Assembly: GCF_005239225.2 (NCBI RefSeq)
Contig: NC_133284.1
Span: 49,136,697 to 49,200,696 of the forward strand
DNA: 64,000 nucleotides
Source of the DNA: Populus alba
Lineage: Eukaryota > Streptophyta > Magnoliopsida > Malpighiales > Salicaceae
Direction of reading: 5' to 3'
Shown: positions 22,225 through 33,780 of the stretch, in pieces
Numbering within the stretch: position 1 is the first letter of the stretch
Layout: every line of letters starts with the position of its first letter
The notes under the pieces: model-generated
Databases searched by the model: none
What the model saw: the letters and a program-made list of their open reading frames with translations, nothing else
Told to the model about the DNA's origin: nothing
Position numbers and translations under genes: made by a program

Positions 22225-25200
22225 ATCACTCCACCGAGAACTTGATCCCCAATTCTAAAAATTTTCTTCCACCTATCACAAGCCCGTATTCCACCACAGC
22301 AGCTCCACTCATTGCCCTGAATATTGCAACCCAAATCAATGAGAAACTTACAGTGACCATAAGAAGCACAACCAATTTAATGGTCAACGCTGATATTCAC
22401 CAAAATGCCAAATATATGATCAATTTGGTCACACTGCTAAGCATTGTCCGCAATTTAACTTCTGTAATGCCACAGTTAATTGTGCCTCCACATCACAAGT
22501 CAAGGATACCAAATGACTTATTGATTCTGCTGCTTCTCACAATATCACCGGTGATCTTGCAAAATTATTTGTTCACTCTGAATATGATGGTACTGACGAG
22601 GTTGTCATTGGTGATGGATCAGGTTTGCGTGTCTCACATACTGGATCATTAGCATTTCATTCACCCACTCGTACCTTTCATATCACTGATACTTTTTGTG
22701 TTCCAAGTATACACAAAAATCTGATTTCTGTTCATCATTTTACTCTCCGAAACAATGCTTTCATTGAATTTCACCCTTTTTTCTTTCTTGTCAAGAATCA
22801 GATCACGGGGGCGGTTTTATTCAAAGGTGTATGTGAAAATGATGTTTACACACTCCCTGACTCACTGGTATCTTCTCTAAAAATGGTTGCCAATGTGCAT
22901 GAACGAACATCACTTGATGGGTGGCACAAACGTCTAAGACATCCATCTCAAAAACTTGTTACACAAATTATCAAGTCTTTTTCCCTTCCAATCAAAAACA
23001 AAGATCAACTACCTTATCTTTGTACCTCTTGCTCCATCAATAAAGCTCATAAGCAACCATTTCGTCAGACTAGTCTTATAAGTCATGCACCACTTGATCT
23101 TATTTATACAGATGTTTGGGGACCCTCCAATACAGTTGGTCTTGATGGTTCACGATTTTACTTGATTTTGGTTGATCACTTTACCAAATATATATGGTTT
23201 TACCCTATGACAAATAAATCTTGTGTTAGCCGTATTTTTCCTCAATTTAAACACCTTGTTGAAAAAAAAATTCACACCAAAATCAAAAGCATTTATTCGG
23301 ATAATGGTGGTGAATTTGTTGCAATCAAACAATATTTTTCTATACATGGAATCAGTCACTACACCACTGCCCCTCATACACCTCAACAAAATGGTGTATC
23401 AGAACATCGTCATCATCACTTAGTAGAAACTGGTCTTACTCTGCTAAATGATGCCGCCTTTTCTCTATCCTATTGGCCTCATGCATTTTCCACAGCTGCA
23501 TATCTTATTAATAGGCAACCAACTCCCCAGCTCCAAAACAAAACCCCATTTGAAATCTTATTTCGTCAACCCCCCAATTAACTCAAATTAAAAAAATTTG
23601 GATGCCGCTGTTTTCCCCTCACAAAACCATATAATACAAATAAACTTCAACCCAAAGCCACCACGTGTTTGTTTCTAGGATACTCTACAACTCATAATGC
23701 CTACAAATGTCTACATTTATCCACCAACAAACTCTATCTCTCTCGCCATGTCCTGTTTGATACGAGTCACAGCCCATTTCCATCACTTCCCCATGCATCC
23801 AGCTCATCTAATTCCTCCTCTTTGGCAGTTGTGCCACTCATCGGTGCAACAGATCCACCATAACCTTTACCAGTGGTCTTGGATCGTGCTACCATTTTTG
23901 CATAACCTTTAGGTACCACCTCTGCTATTCCTTTTTCTATTGAGGAACATCTGCCATTTAACTCTTCATGTTATAGCCCTACTGTTGTTCATCATAGTGA
24001 AGATATCTCTTCCTCACCAATTTTGCCAGTAACATCGGTTTCCCCTTTCCCCCTCCCCACCGATGTTGCTATTCCTGCTCAACTTTCTCCCATTATGAAT
24101 GATGTTGCTTCTGATTCTCAACCCCAGCGAACCCATCCCATGATGACTAGGTCCTTGAGTAACATTCACAAACCTAAGCAATTTCATGCTGTTATCAAAC
24201 ATCCCCTCCCTCATGTTATTGAACCTAGTTGTGTGTGACAGGCATTAAGTGATCCACGGTAGCGACAAGCCATGTCTGTAGAGTTTACGGCTCTGATGAG
24301 ACACAGCATATGGACTTTAGTATCTTCCCCGAAACATTGTCTTCCCATTGGTTGTAAATGGGTGTTTCGGGTTAAGAGGAATGCTGATGGGACGATTGAT
24401 CGCTTTAAAGCGAGACTTGTTGCAAAAGGATTCAATCAACGTCCTGGTTTAGACTACAAGGAAACATTTAGTCCGGTTGTGAAACCGGCTACTATTCGGT
24501 CTGTATTGACAATTGTTGTCACCCAAGGCTGGCATTTGAGACAACTTGATGTTAATAATGCTTTTTTGCATGGTATGTTAAATGAAGATGTGTATATGTT
24601 TCAACCTCCAGGCTTCAAAGATGATACACATCTTAATCATGCCTGTCGCATGAACAAAGCCATTTATGGACTTAAGCAAGCCCCACGGGCTTGGTATTCC
24701 ACTCTCAGGGGTGCCATTTTAGACTTCGGTTTTGTTAACTCCAGAGCTGATTCCTCCTTGTTCATTTATAAGACAACATCTGTTACTTATTACTTCTTGG
24801 TGTATGTGGATGATTTGGTTATTACAGGTGATAATCCTATTTTTGTATCATCCATGATTGCCCAACTCAGCAATCGTTTTTCTGTCAAAGACACGGGTCA
24901 GCTACATTTTTTTCTGGGCATGGAGGTTATTCCTACAACCACATGTCTTTTCTTATCTCAGCATAAATACATCTGAGACTTATTAACGAAGCTGAACATG
25001 TATGGTGCAAAAGAGGTTCTCACTCCATTATCCACCACCACTGTGCTCAAGCTTCTTGATGGCACATCCTCGGTTGATAGCACTGAATACAAGAGTATAA
25101 TTGGTGCCTTGCAATATTTATCTCTCACCCGACCTGACATCTCTTTTGCAGTTAACAAGCTGTCCCAATTTATGCATAAGCCAACGGCAACACATTTGAC

Positions 25201-25843
25201 AGCTGCAAAACGATTACTTCGCTACTTGAAGCATACAATCTTTCATGGCATTCATATTCGTAGAGACATGGCCCCCAAATTCATCACATATTTTGATGAT
25301 GATTGGGCAGGTAATTATGACAATCGAAAGTCCACTTCAGCATACATATGTTTTCTTGGTTCTAATCCTATTTCCTGGAGTTCAAAAAAACAACGAGCCG
25401 TAGCACGATCATCCACTGAGGCTGAATATCGTGCCCTTGCCAATGCTGCCTCTGAAACACTATGGCTTCTAGCACTTTTTACTGAACTTGGCTACTCCAC
25501 CTCCGCTCCTCCACAGCTCCTCTATGACAATTTGGGTGCCACACATTTGAGTTTCAATCCGGTTCAACATTCTAGGATGAAGCACATTCAGATTGATTTA
25601 CATTTTGTTCGTGATATTGTCCAGAAAGGTACTCTTCATGTTCATCATGTCAATACACATGATCAGCTTGCTAACCTCTTGACGACACCTTTGTCTCGTC
25701 AACGGACAGAACTTCTTCGGGCCAAGATTAGAGTAACCGCTGGTGACTCCATCTTGTGGGGGCGTATTAAGGATGATTCCTTGAATCATGCTACAGATTC
25801 CATAAGCCATAAATCTGCCAACAATCAAGCATGTAACGGCTAG
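22225..25843 (+). pseudogene. Copia gag-pol, gag-deleted, one frame with six stops
   Basis: Pol stays in a single frame from about 22430 to 25843. A zinc knuckle (CQICDQFGHTAKHC) lies near 22406 and protease near 22515 (WLIDSAASHNITGD). GAG-pre-integrase follows, then integrase (HKQPF; IYTDVWGP; YSDNGGEF; PQQNGVSE). Reverse transcriptase runs from about 24290 (GCKWVFRVKRNADG; LDVNNAFLHG; YVDDLVITGD) and RNase H is near 25290-25480 ([13 protein letters not shown]). In-frame stops are at about 23579, 23861, 23906, 24236, 24260 and 24974; two look like W or R codons hit by G/C to A/T changes. Most of the Gag domain before the knuckle is missing. It is a dead copy, and the reading frame runs into the 3' LTR. 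Confidence 0.9.
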
Positions 25844-26055
25844 GAAATAAAAGGAAAATTGTCTATGTATGTTAACTTTCTTTGTAACCGTTAGGCAGCA
25901 TATCCCTAATTTTAGTTTCCCTTGTTAAGAATAGATTATGCAGGGTTTATATATATATAGACTACTAATCTCTGTATTGTAATATTGCGAGAAATACAAT
26001 ATTCTTCTTGTAAGCAAAAGCCAAAATAAAACTGTGCACCAGTCTATATTCAATA
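25765..26055 (+). repeat. 3' LTR of copia element
   Basis: 291 bp, same length as the 5' LTR, and preceded by the polypurine tract at about 25754-25764. Confidence 0.9.
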
Positions 26056-26060
26056 ACTTG

Positions 26061-26419
26061 ACTAATTTCTAGAGGTCCAGGCTCTGAAGGTAACAACCAA
26101 ATAAATCTCTAGTAATTTTAAAAATTTACAGAACTCGAACTAATAATATCTTGAAAGCAAACTAAAAATCTAATTAATTGGGTGACACCTTCAAGTTAAT
26201 TACGATTTGTTTATGCACACGTGGCTTTGTATTTTGAGACTTTTCCAGACTGTTTGTTATTGAAGCCACACTATTTTTTGGTAAAACAAATGATTTTTTA
26301 ATTAATTTTTTTTATTTTAAAATTAATATGTTAATATTAAAAATAAATTAAAAAAATAAAAAATAAAAAAACAACCGAATACTGCAAATCTAAACAAGCT
26401 AGTTAAGACTTTACGTTTC
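26061..26419. other. AT-rich spacer, no gene seen
   Basis: Matches 21050-21380 and 35330-35600 in order. This is the flank into which the copia element's neighbours were duplicated. Confidence 0.5.
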
Positions 26420-26700
26420 TCTAACATAAAGCATGTGGTTGCATTGTTTAACCTCAATACTTCTGGTATTATTTTTTTCATTTTGTTTAATTATGTCTGC
26501 CTGTCTTCTTCTTCGATTACCGCCGATTATACTCAACCGAATGCTTACATCGTGTTTATATAACAACCAGCGGCATCGCTCGGCAATTCACCTGGTATGT
26601 ACTGTCACTCAAAACATTCAACTCGGAACAGAGAACGCAAATCCTTAATCAAATGAAAACTTCATCAAAGGAAGAAGGATATTAAGGGAAGACGAATTCC
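26420..26700 (+). repeat. Gene-flank module, partial copy 3
   Basis: Contains the module from GCATGTGGTTGCATTG through the TATATAACAACC box and the start of the short ORF (about 26653, stopping after ten codons). It then breaks off, with no coiled-coil gene following. Confidence 0.7.
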
Positions 26701-26761
26701 AACACATATCAAGGTTGAGGGCTGATGATTTCACCTAGTGTATTTTTTTTTTCTTGTTTGA

Positions 26762-28260
26762 GATTCGTTGCTTGCTCGAAGAAAATGACCTCGAATCTCA
26801 GGTTAAGATTTTATGGAATTTCTTTTTTCTTTTAACTAGGATAAATCTTGACTAAATCATGGTCAGCTTTAATGTAATTAAATTGATTAGGTCATAAATT
26901 ATGATCATCAACTGAGCTAGCAATTAATCTAGGTTCTGAATTATCGGATTTTTACATGGATTTATTGGACTAGGCTTGGTTTTACAGTTATAGTCAAGCA
27001 TTCCACTCTCTTTGATTTTTTTTAATTATTATTTTATATAATCATGGGCTTTCATTGCCCAGCACATTCAAATCTTGATTAAATGGAGTTTAACTCTAGT
27101 GGATTGGTCTTGTAAAGCTTTTGTTTAAGCCCTGGCATAGTCATGGTTGCCGTTTTGTATCTTTGGTTTCTGTTTTTGAAAATAACTTCTAAATATGGGA
27201 AAATAAAGGTCGTGATAACATGTTTGGCACTGTATAAGTATTTTTAAAATTTTAACATACTTTTCCGAGTAAAAAAATATTTTGAAAATCAATCACAATC
27301 ACACTCAAACACGCGCTCAAACATGATAACTGGTCATTAAAACAAAATGAAAAAACCTCAAAATTATGGAAAAAACTATTTTTATTTTTAGAAAACAGAA
27401 AATAAAAATATGCAACGGCAACAATACCCCCACATTTAATGCTAGATTCTTTTGATTTTAAAAGCAGACATTACGAGAGAGCAACTTTCACTTTTCAAAT
27501 TGATAGCAAACAAATGTGAGTTATTCTAAGACTATTTTAGATATTCCTTACATCCCAAAGTTATTAAATCAGCTCCAAAGGTAGACAGGTTAATTGGATT
27601 AATCCAAAACATTTTTTTTTTGGAAGATCGTAGAGTATAATAAAATTTTTAAAGCTTACATTAAAAAACATATAATGTTTTTTTTTTGTGACGATAAGGT
27701 ATATATATGAAAAGACTTCAAATCGCACATTAAAAAAAATAATTTTTTTCTTGGAAACATAGGTGTGTATATATATATTAAAGAGTTTCAAATCTCACAT
27801 TTAAAAATATATTATGTCATCCTTTTAAGTTGAAGTATTTTAAACCAAGAAACTTATTATCCCGCATTGAAAAAAATACAATATTTTTCTTGTGAATATA
27901 GAGTATATATACAAAAGGGCTTCAAATCACATATTGGAAAAAAAAAAATTTAGAAACATAGAGTATATATACTAAGGGTTTTATATCTCACTTTAAAGAA
28001 ACACAACTTTTTTCTTATGAACATAAAGTATATATATGAAAGGGCTTGAAATCTCACATTAAAAAATAACTTTTTTCTTGGGAACATAAAATATATTCTA
28101 AAGGGTTTCAATCCTACATTGAAAAAATAAAATATTTTTCTAGTATTTATATAGTGAACTTTAAAAAGTGTTAATAACCAACTAAAAAAATTAATAAAAA
28201 AGGGAGTATAGAAGAAAAACCACATTTTTAAAAAAAACATCGGGTTTTATCCGAGTCATG
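26762..28260. repeat. Duplicated spacer, second copy (pairs with 16436-17650)
   Basis: Collinear with 16436-17650. It carries an extra AT-rich stretch (about 27170-27440) and the second USE/TATA-like tandem array. No gene seen. Confidence 0.75.
27607..28180 (+). repeat. Degenerate tandem array, second copy (USE-like + TATA-like units)
   Basis: Same unit type and order as 16990-17560, with independent changes in each unit. It arose by duplication of the locus rather than by new amplification. Confidence 0.65.
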
Positions 28261-28265
28261 GGTCG

Positions 28266-28453
28266 TGTAACGGCCCGGCCCAACTTGCCATATATTGTCC
28301 GCTTTGGGCCTTACCGCCCTCACGGTTTTGTTCCTGGTGACGTGAGCCCAATTCTGAGCCTGACATCCCAAAACGCGTATAACAAGTTGGCACAACCAAC
28401 ACCACTTATAAGGCTAGCAACACACCTTTCACCCACCGATGTGGGATCTTACA
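28266..28453. mobile_element. TRIM-type solo LTR with 5-bp target duplication
   Basis: 188 bp starting TGTAACGGCCCGG and ending GGATCTTACA, flanked by GGTCG at 28261-28265 and 28454-28458. The empty site is visible at 17650-17670. GC-rich compared with its surroundings. The minus strand holds ATCCCACATCGG, a perfect snRNA-type upstream element (28437-28447), and CTTATAAG (28405-28412). Internal sequence is gone, so it is a solo LTR left by recombination. Confidence 0.85.
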
Positions 28454-28458
28454 GGTCG

Positions 28459-28873
28459 ACTGGGTTTTGCCGGATTATTGCATCAGTTGGTCTTTTAACA
28501 AACCCAAATCAGTCCATCCACCGGGTCGACCGAGTTTAATAACTGTACTAAATTCATTCCTTTTCATGTACGGACCGATTATAACTCAATAATCAACAAC
28601 ATGTATGATGGATTCTACTTTCAGTAAAAATCCTGAATTATTATTGTTGTTTGTGCTTGATGATCATAATAACTTTAAATTTTTTTTAATTTTTCAAGTG
28701 GAGTTCATGGTTCAAGTTACGGGTTTTACAAATTAAAGTGTAAAGTTTAGATTGATTTAATATATCATTGTTTTAATATTAAAATACATCTTTTAATATT
28801 TGATTGATTTTAAATTAGTTATTATAATTTGTTTGGATTTGATATTTATAAAGTTATCTAAATCTAAATCAAT
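28459..28873. other. AT-rich spacer, no gene seen
   Basis: Collinear with 17665-18010 of the first spacer copy. Confidence 0.6.
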
Positions 28874-28876
28874 TTA

Positions 28877-29091
28877 CAGAGTGTTTGGATGTGCGTTTCA
28901 ACCTGCGTTTTGCTAAATTTTGAATTCTTTTTTTTTTTTGCTAAAAATTGAGTACAGTTTGTACTTTTTGGATCGTTTTGATGTGCTGATGTTAAAAATG
29001 ATTTTAAAAAAATAAAAAAAAACATCATTGGCATGTATTTCAGCACGAAAAGCTATTTGAAAAGCAACCGCTACCACACTATCAAACACAC
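28877..29091. mobile_element. Tourist-like MITE 1 (TTA duplication)
   Basis: 215 bp. Ends CAGAGTGTTTGG and CAAACACAC form imperfect inverted repeats, and TTA flanks it at 28874-28876 and 29092-29094. A 3-bp TTA duplication and GTGTTTGG-type ends fit PIF/Harbinger MITEs. Absent from the duplicate spacer near 18010-18043. Confidence 0.65.
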
Positions 29092-29094
29092 TTA

Positions 29095-29918
29095 GAGTGT
29101 GTTTGGTATTGCGGTAGCTGTTGTGGTTGTGGTTTGGAAAAAGTTGTTTTATAAAAAGTGCTTTTAGTTGAGGTTGGTTTGAAAAAATAGGTGTTTGGTT
29201 AAAACTGTGGTTGAAATTGAGGTTGAAAAAAAAAAATAGTTTTAATGTGTTTGGTTAAAAATGCTTTCAAAAATTGAGGTTATAAAATAATTTTAAAAAT
29301 ATATATATTAATATTGATGGTTTTAAATTTAAATATTGTAGAATTAATTACTCATATTACATCATGAAATAAAAAATACTTTATATAAAATATTTTTTAT
29401 TATTCCATTAAACTATTTATAATTCAATTACGTACAAAATTCATCTGATAAGAATTACAGTTTTCATAATTTTTTTAACGTAGATTAAATATTATCAGGT
29501 ATAAAATTAATATTACGTGCGATAAATTCACTTTTATACTAATGTTTTTTTTTTAAATGTTAAAAAAATTAACACTGAAAAAAAAAAAAGAATTTCAACG
29601 TGAACAGTGCAATTCTTGCACTGTTTACATACTCCACTGTTCAGTGAACAGTGGAGTATGCCTCCCCTGCTCACTGAACAGTGGACACATGCCTCCACTG
29701 TTCAGTGAACAGTGGAGGTGCATGATACACTGTTCAGTGAATAGTGTATCATGGTTGGATTTCCCGAAAGCAATATTTTTATGCTTTTCATCTTCCTGCG
29801 TTTTTCACACGATTTGGATGTGGGACCATACACAGTAAGCATCGTTTTTTGTTAACCAAACATTTGCTTTTTGCGTTTCTGAAAAAACACAACTTCTAAC
29901 GCGTAGTCAAACGGATTC
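29095..29918. mobile_element. Tourist-like MITE 2 (TTA duplication, palindromic core)
   Basis: 824 bp from GAGTGTGTTTGG to CAAACGGATTC, flanked by TTA at 29092-29094 (shared with MITE 1) and 29919-29921. Related to 57642-58533, which starts with the same GTGTGTTTGGTATTGCGGTAG. The core holds a palindrome array (29611-29755). No transposase is encoded. Confidence 0.65.
29611..29755. repeat. Palindrome array inside MITE 2
   Basis: Four to five inverted repeats built on CACTGTTCAGTGAACAGTG, with flanking arms that differ from one palindrome to the next (ACTCC, GCCTCC, GATA). The related element at 57642-58533 retains only a decayed remnant near 58320-58370. Confidence 0.8.
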
Positions 29919-29921
29919 TTA

Positions 29922-30477
29922 ATGCTGAATTCTGCTAGTTTTCTATTGCTTTTATTTAAACTATTACATAAACAAATAAAAGATAATTTTTAATAAAATT
30001 ATTAAAAATTTGTAAGTTAAACTACAAATTTCAAATTGGTCTTAATATTTATTTAAAGGAAAATATCTCTTCCTTAAAAAAATTTTATATCAAATCAACA
30101 CTTCAAATCAACTTCATAAAATAAGAAAAAAAAAACTCTCAAGTGCTTATCTAGTCAGGATTGGGTGGGCAGAACAGATAACGCCTAGTAGGCTCTGCGT
30201 TGGTACAGCAGCACACGGCATTTGTCTGCACACTGTGATAATAACTTCATGCCATATTGCATGGTTACTTTATGAATATATTTATTTCTATTATCCTTTT
30301 AACCTTGTTCTGCATCTGTTGTCAATGGCGGGAGTTATCCATATAGGAACCTGCTGCAATGCCAACAGGAGAAGAGAAGCCATGAATTCAAATAAAATAA
30401 AATCAAGCAAATCGTTCTCACGAAGAAGGCTAGCTAGGTTAACAATTTTAGTCTTAACCTTGCTGTTTTTATTCGTG
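29922..30477. repeat. 3' flank of PMD copy 3 (pairs with 18043-18591)
   Basis: Collinear with the flank of PMD copy 2, including GCACACGGCATTTGTCTGCA and the ATGGCGGGAGTTATCC segment. No gene of its own seen. Confidence 0.65.
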
Positions 30478-31304
30478 TGATCATCTGCTCAAGCTCCTCA
30501 ACAAAAGCTTTAAGCTCTCTGCAATCTCAGGTCTGTTAATTAGAGCATTGACCAACACAACCCTGAAAGATCTTCGTCGGTTCCGAATTGCATTGCAACC
30601 CTATGCGGTAAATACTGTTCTGAACAGCCACCTCCACGCACCATTGAAATCCTGGCGCGTCGAGCAAATGCCATTAAATCGTCATTCAAACTAGAACCAA
30701 CAGTCGCCGGCCCACATTTCTTTTTCACCATAAAACTTGAGGAAATCCCAGTTTTCCAGAGCTAAAACTCTCTTTATCCGAGTCTAGAACCAACGAAACA
30801 TTCTCAACTTCCAGTTTCAATTTGTTCCACCGAACCAACCTAGGGTACCCACTCCTAATCAGATTAGGCTCCGGCCGCCGCAGTTCACCGAACCTCTTCC
30901 AAACCCCAACCTGAACCAATTGCATTGATGACCAAAGCTTAACTGTTAAACCATCATGTTTTCCCTTTGGAATCCGCAACAAGGTTGACTCTACGATTTA
31001 ATTTCCCTTTCAACAGATTCATATCTCTATAAATGCTGGCAAGACAAGTGCAATTCTATTACCTCTAGCGACATGAATTACAATAGAGAAAACAAGTTAA
31101 ATGCTTCATGCTAAATCTCGCTGCTACTATTCATGAATTTCTTCATTCACGACAGATTACTGGCCTTCTTAGCAGGTGTTCTTATCATTTCTACTGTTGC
31201 AGTCTGGAAAACTGGAACTTCTCATTACAATACGATAATTCTCCATCCAGAATTTTGATGCCTGTTCTTCTCGCTAATCTGATTGTTGTTCTTCATCTTC
31301 ATCT
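30478..31304 (-). pseudogene. Plant mobile domain (PMD) gene remnant, copy 3
   Basis: Minus-strand blocks match copy 2: TVGSSLNDDLMAFARRARIS, VENVSLVLDSDKESF, SGYPRLVRWNKLK and LTVKLWSSMQLVQV, then upstream the TRIPAK-like and VLDGE-like sequences that copy 2 has lost. Several frameshifts separate them. Its upstream end is cut at 31305 by a small LTR retrotransposon, and the sequence resumes at 33176. Confidence 0.65.
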
Positions 31305-31767
31305 TGTTGGGCGGAATCCGGGACCGGTGATGTACTGATCATTGCTCATCGGAGGGGTAAGCACACTGAGACATAATATTTAACGTGGTTCGGCAAATTG
31401 CCTACATCCACGGGAAAGGTTCATTTTATTTAGAGATAGAGAAAAAATACAACACATGGAGGAGGATCACATCCACTCAACTCCCATCTCTCATTGCTAC
31501 ATAGGGCAGCAGGGCTGCTGGTGGCAGCCCTTCTCTTTCTTTCTCTCTTCTTCTCTCTACATGTCTCACAACTCTCACACTTTGCTCTCTAAGATCATGC
31601 CTCTTTTATAGGCATCAATGGCAGCTCCTCTTGCTCCTTTGTCATCAATGGTGGCTGCCAAACTCATCTCTTCTTCAACAAAGGTGGCTGCCAAAGTCAA
31701 GGTTGGTGGTTGCCACAAACAAGCCTCCTTCTTTGACAATGTCAACATAATTGGCAATATTCCAACA
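31305..31767 (-). repeat. LTR of small non-autonomous element (left, 3' LTR in element orientation)
   Basis: 463 bp; ends fixed by target duplication and by the neighbouring polypurine tract. Confidence 0.92.
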
Positions 31768-32712
31768 ATCACCCCCTTTGCCATTTATGTGGGAAATTGT
31801 CATCTTGCTTCTTCAGCACATGCTTTCTGGAGCGTTCTGAAATGGGCTCCTTTCATGGCTCTCACACCTTGTCTAAGGTGTCTCCGCTTGTCGTTATGCG
31901 ACGGTCTAAACTAGGGCTCCTATCATGGCCCATAGTTTGGCACATATAATTGGGTAAACATGTGCACCTTCTTCTTCTTCATCTCCATCGACCACCATCA
32001 AGACCTTCAGATGCCTCCTGATCGGGCAATCTCTCTTTAATAATTAGCCATTGTCATTTTTGGTCTCAAATCTCAACGATCGGACCATACCATTGCATCC
32101 GGAATGATCAAATTAGCTGGAAACATGTCTTGAATCGTCCAAATCGCACTTCAGACGGCTAAGCTTTGATCAAAACAATTTTGGCCTGATCAAAGGCTCA
32201 GATTCAATCTCAGATCCGGTTGCACGTAGGATCAGCTACACTAGATCCTATCCCTCGGCTCGCGGCTCGGCTCGGCTCCAACTCAGCTCGGCTCCACTCG
32301 GCTCGGCTCGCGGCTGATGACATAGCAGGTGGGTCCCACTATGCTGACATGTTAGTTGACTAGTCAATTGACTTGCTGACTGTGTATGTTGATGTCATCC
32401 TTGCATCATGCTGATGTCATCCTTTACATGGTACTGTTCATGATAACGTCACTGTTCATACTGTATTCGGGTCGGGTCAACTCATCCGGGTGAAGAAGAC
32501 GCGTGAGGCGCGTCTGAGCGCGTGGGCAAACGCCTTGCCAGAGAGTGATGGAGAGTGCGGCCATGTCCGACGTCCGATTTTGACGCCGTTTTCACCAGTG
32601 GCTTTGTATCGTCCTCCTCTACACAGTGGGATGGTCAAAACACCATTTTTACAACTTTCATTTTTGAGCAAAGATCAAACACCACTTTAAACCAAAAAGC
32701 TCTGATACCATT

Positions 32713-33175
32713 TGTTGGGCGGAATCCGGGACCGGTGATGTACTGATCATTGCTCATCGGAGGGGTAAGCACACTGAGACATAATATTTAACGTGGTTCG
32801 GCAAATTGCCTACATCCACGGGAAAGGTTCATTTTATTTAGAGATAGAGAAAGAATACAACACATGGAGGAGGATCACATCCACTCAACTCCCATCTCTC
32901 ATTGCTACATAGGGCAGCAGGGCTGCTGGTGGCAGCCCTTCTCTTTCTTTCTCTCTTCTTCTCTCTACATGTCTCACAACTCTCACACTTTGCTCTCTAA
33001 GATCATGTCTCTTTTATAGGCATCAATGGCAGCTCCTCTTGCTCCTTTGTCATCAATGGTGGCTGTCAAACTCATCTCTTCTTCAACAAAGGTGGCTGCC
33101 AAAGTCAAGGTTGGTGGTTGCCACAAACAAGCCTCCTTCTTTGACAATGTCAACATAATTGGCAATATTCCAACA
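32713..33175 (-). repeat. LTR of small non-autonomous element (right, 5' LTR in element orientation)
   Basis: 463 bp; abutted by the tRNA-Met primer site, with two spacer bases between. Confidence 0.92.
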
Positions 33176-33180
33176 CATCT

Positions 33181-33780
33181 TCCCTTCCATCTTTTTTAAT
33201 CTTAACCCTAGATTTCACCATGTTTTCCGCCTATTATATATGACCCACTTCAATTATCATTATCATTGATTATCTTTATTGTTTATATTTGATTTATTTT
33301 GTCCAGAACTTTATAATGCTACTAGTAATATTATAATTAGGGCTTCAATGAGTTTGATCTACTTGGTGAACTTCTTTAATTTTATTAGATTCACATCGTC
33401 GAGTTTTTTTGATGATAGATTTGATGTATAATTAAAGTATTTATTTTATTTTTCTCTCATCATCGTAAATTGTGAAGTCATTTAACAAATATATTTTTGA
33501 AATATCATGTTTCCCATAAAACAACTTTAAAATATTAAATTTCTCAACTATTTATCTGATTCTTTTTACCAGAACATACGGCACACCTGCACAGCTTCAC
33601 AGACATGGCTATTTATGGCCAGCATTAGCCGACCTACACATGTCCTTCACATTTCTTCTGATACAACTTTTAGTTTTACGCTACACAGGGCGACTGGTAA
33701 AAAAAAAAAAAAAAAAAAAACATTGAAAAAACTTTAACTTAACTCAGATTAGTTGGACTACCATGCGACCCGTGATGGGA
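33181..33780. other. 5' flank of PMD copy 3, no gene seen
   Basis: Continues the PMD upstream sequence after the insertion, then AT-rich spacer matching 19380-19590, with a poly(A) run at about 33699-33720. Confidence 0.5.

Larger units (their letters stand above)
21922..26055 (+). mobile_element. Ty1/copia LTR retrotransposon with noncanonical LTR ends
   Basis: Two 291-bp LTRs (21922-22212 and 25765-26055) start TATTAAGG and end TTCAATA instead of TG...CA. The primer-binding site TGGTATCAGAGC follows the first LTR directly, and a purine tract (GTGGGGGCG) precedes the second directly, which fixes the ends. Flanks are ACTCG (21917-21921) and ACTTG (26056-26060), a 5-bp duplication with one later change. 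By eye the LTRs differ at about ten positions, a moderate age. Gag is largely deleted and pol has stops, so it is not autonomous. Confidence 0.9.
31305..33175 (-). mobile_element. Small non-autonomous LTR retrotransposon, young
   Basis: Two 463-bp LTRs (31305-31767 and 32713-33175) start TGTTGG and end CCAACA. CATCT is duplicated at 31300-31304 and 33176-33180. The primer site is read on the minus strand beside the right LTR (TGGTATCAGAG, about 32700-32710), and the polypurine tract (GGCAAAGGGGGTGA) beside the left LTR, so the element runs on the minus strand. The 945-bp interior has no gag or pol; it includes a CTCGG-rich stretch (about 32257-32320). By eye the LTRs differ at three positions, so insertion is recent. 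It must have been moved by another element's proteins. Confidence 0.92.

Noticed and set aside
25752..25764. TGTGGGGGCG as the start of the copia 3' LTR
   Set aside because: The 5' LTR does not share these bases; they are the polypurine tract, and the shared sequence starts at TATTAAGG.
32230..32330. GC-rich CTCGG repeats as a CpG-island promoter
   Set aside because: Lies in the interior of a non-autonomous LTR element with no gene downstream; a simple-repeat expansion is enough.
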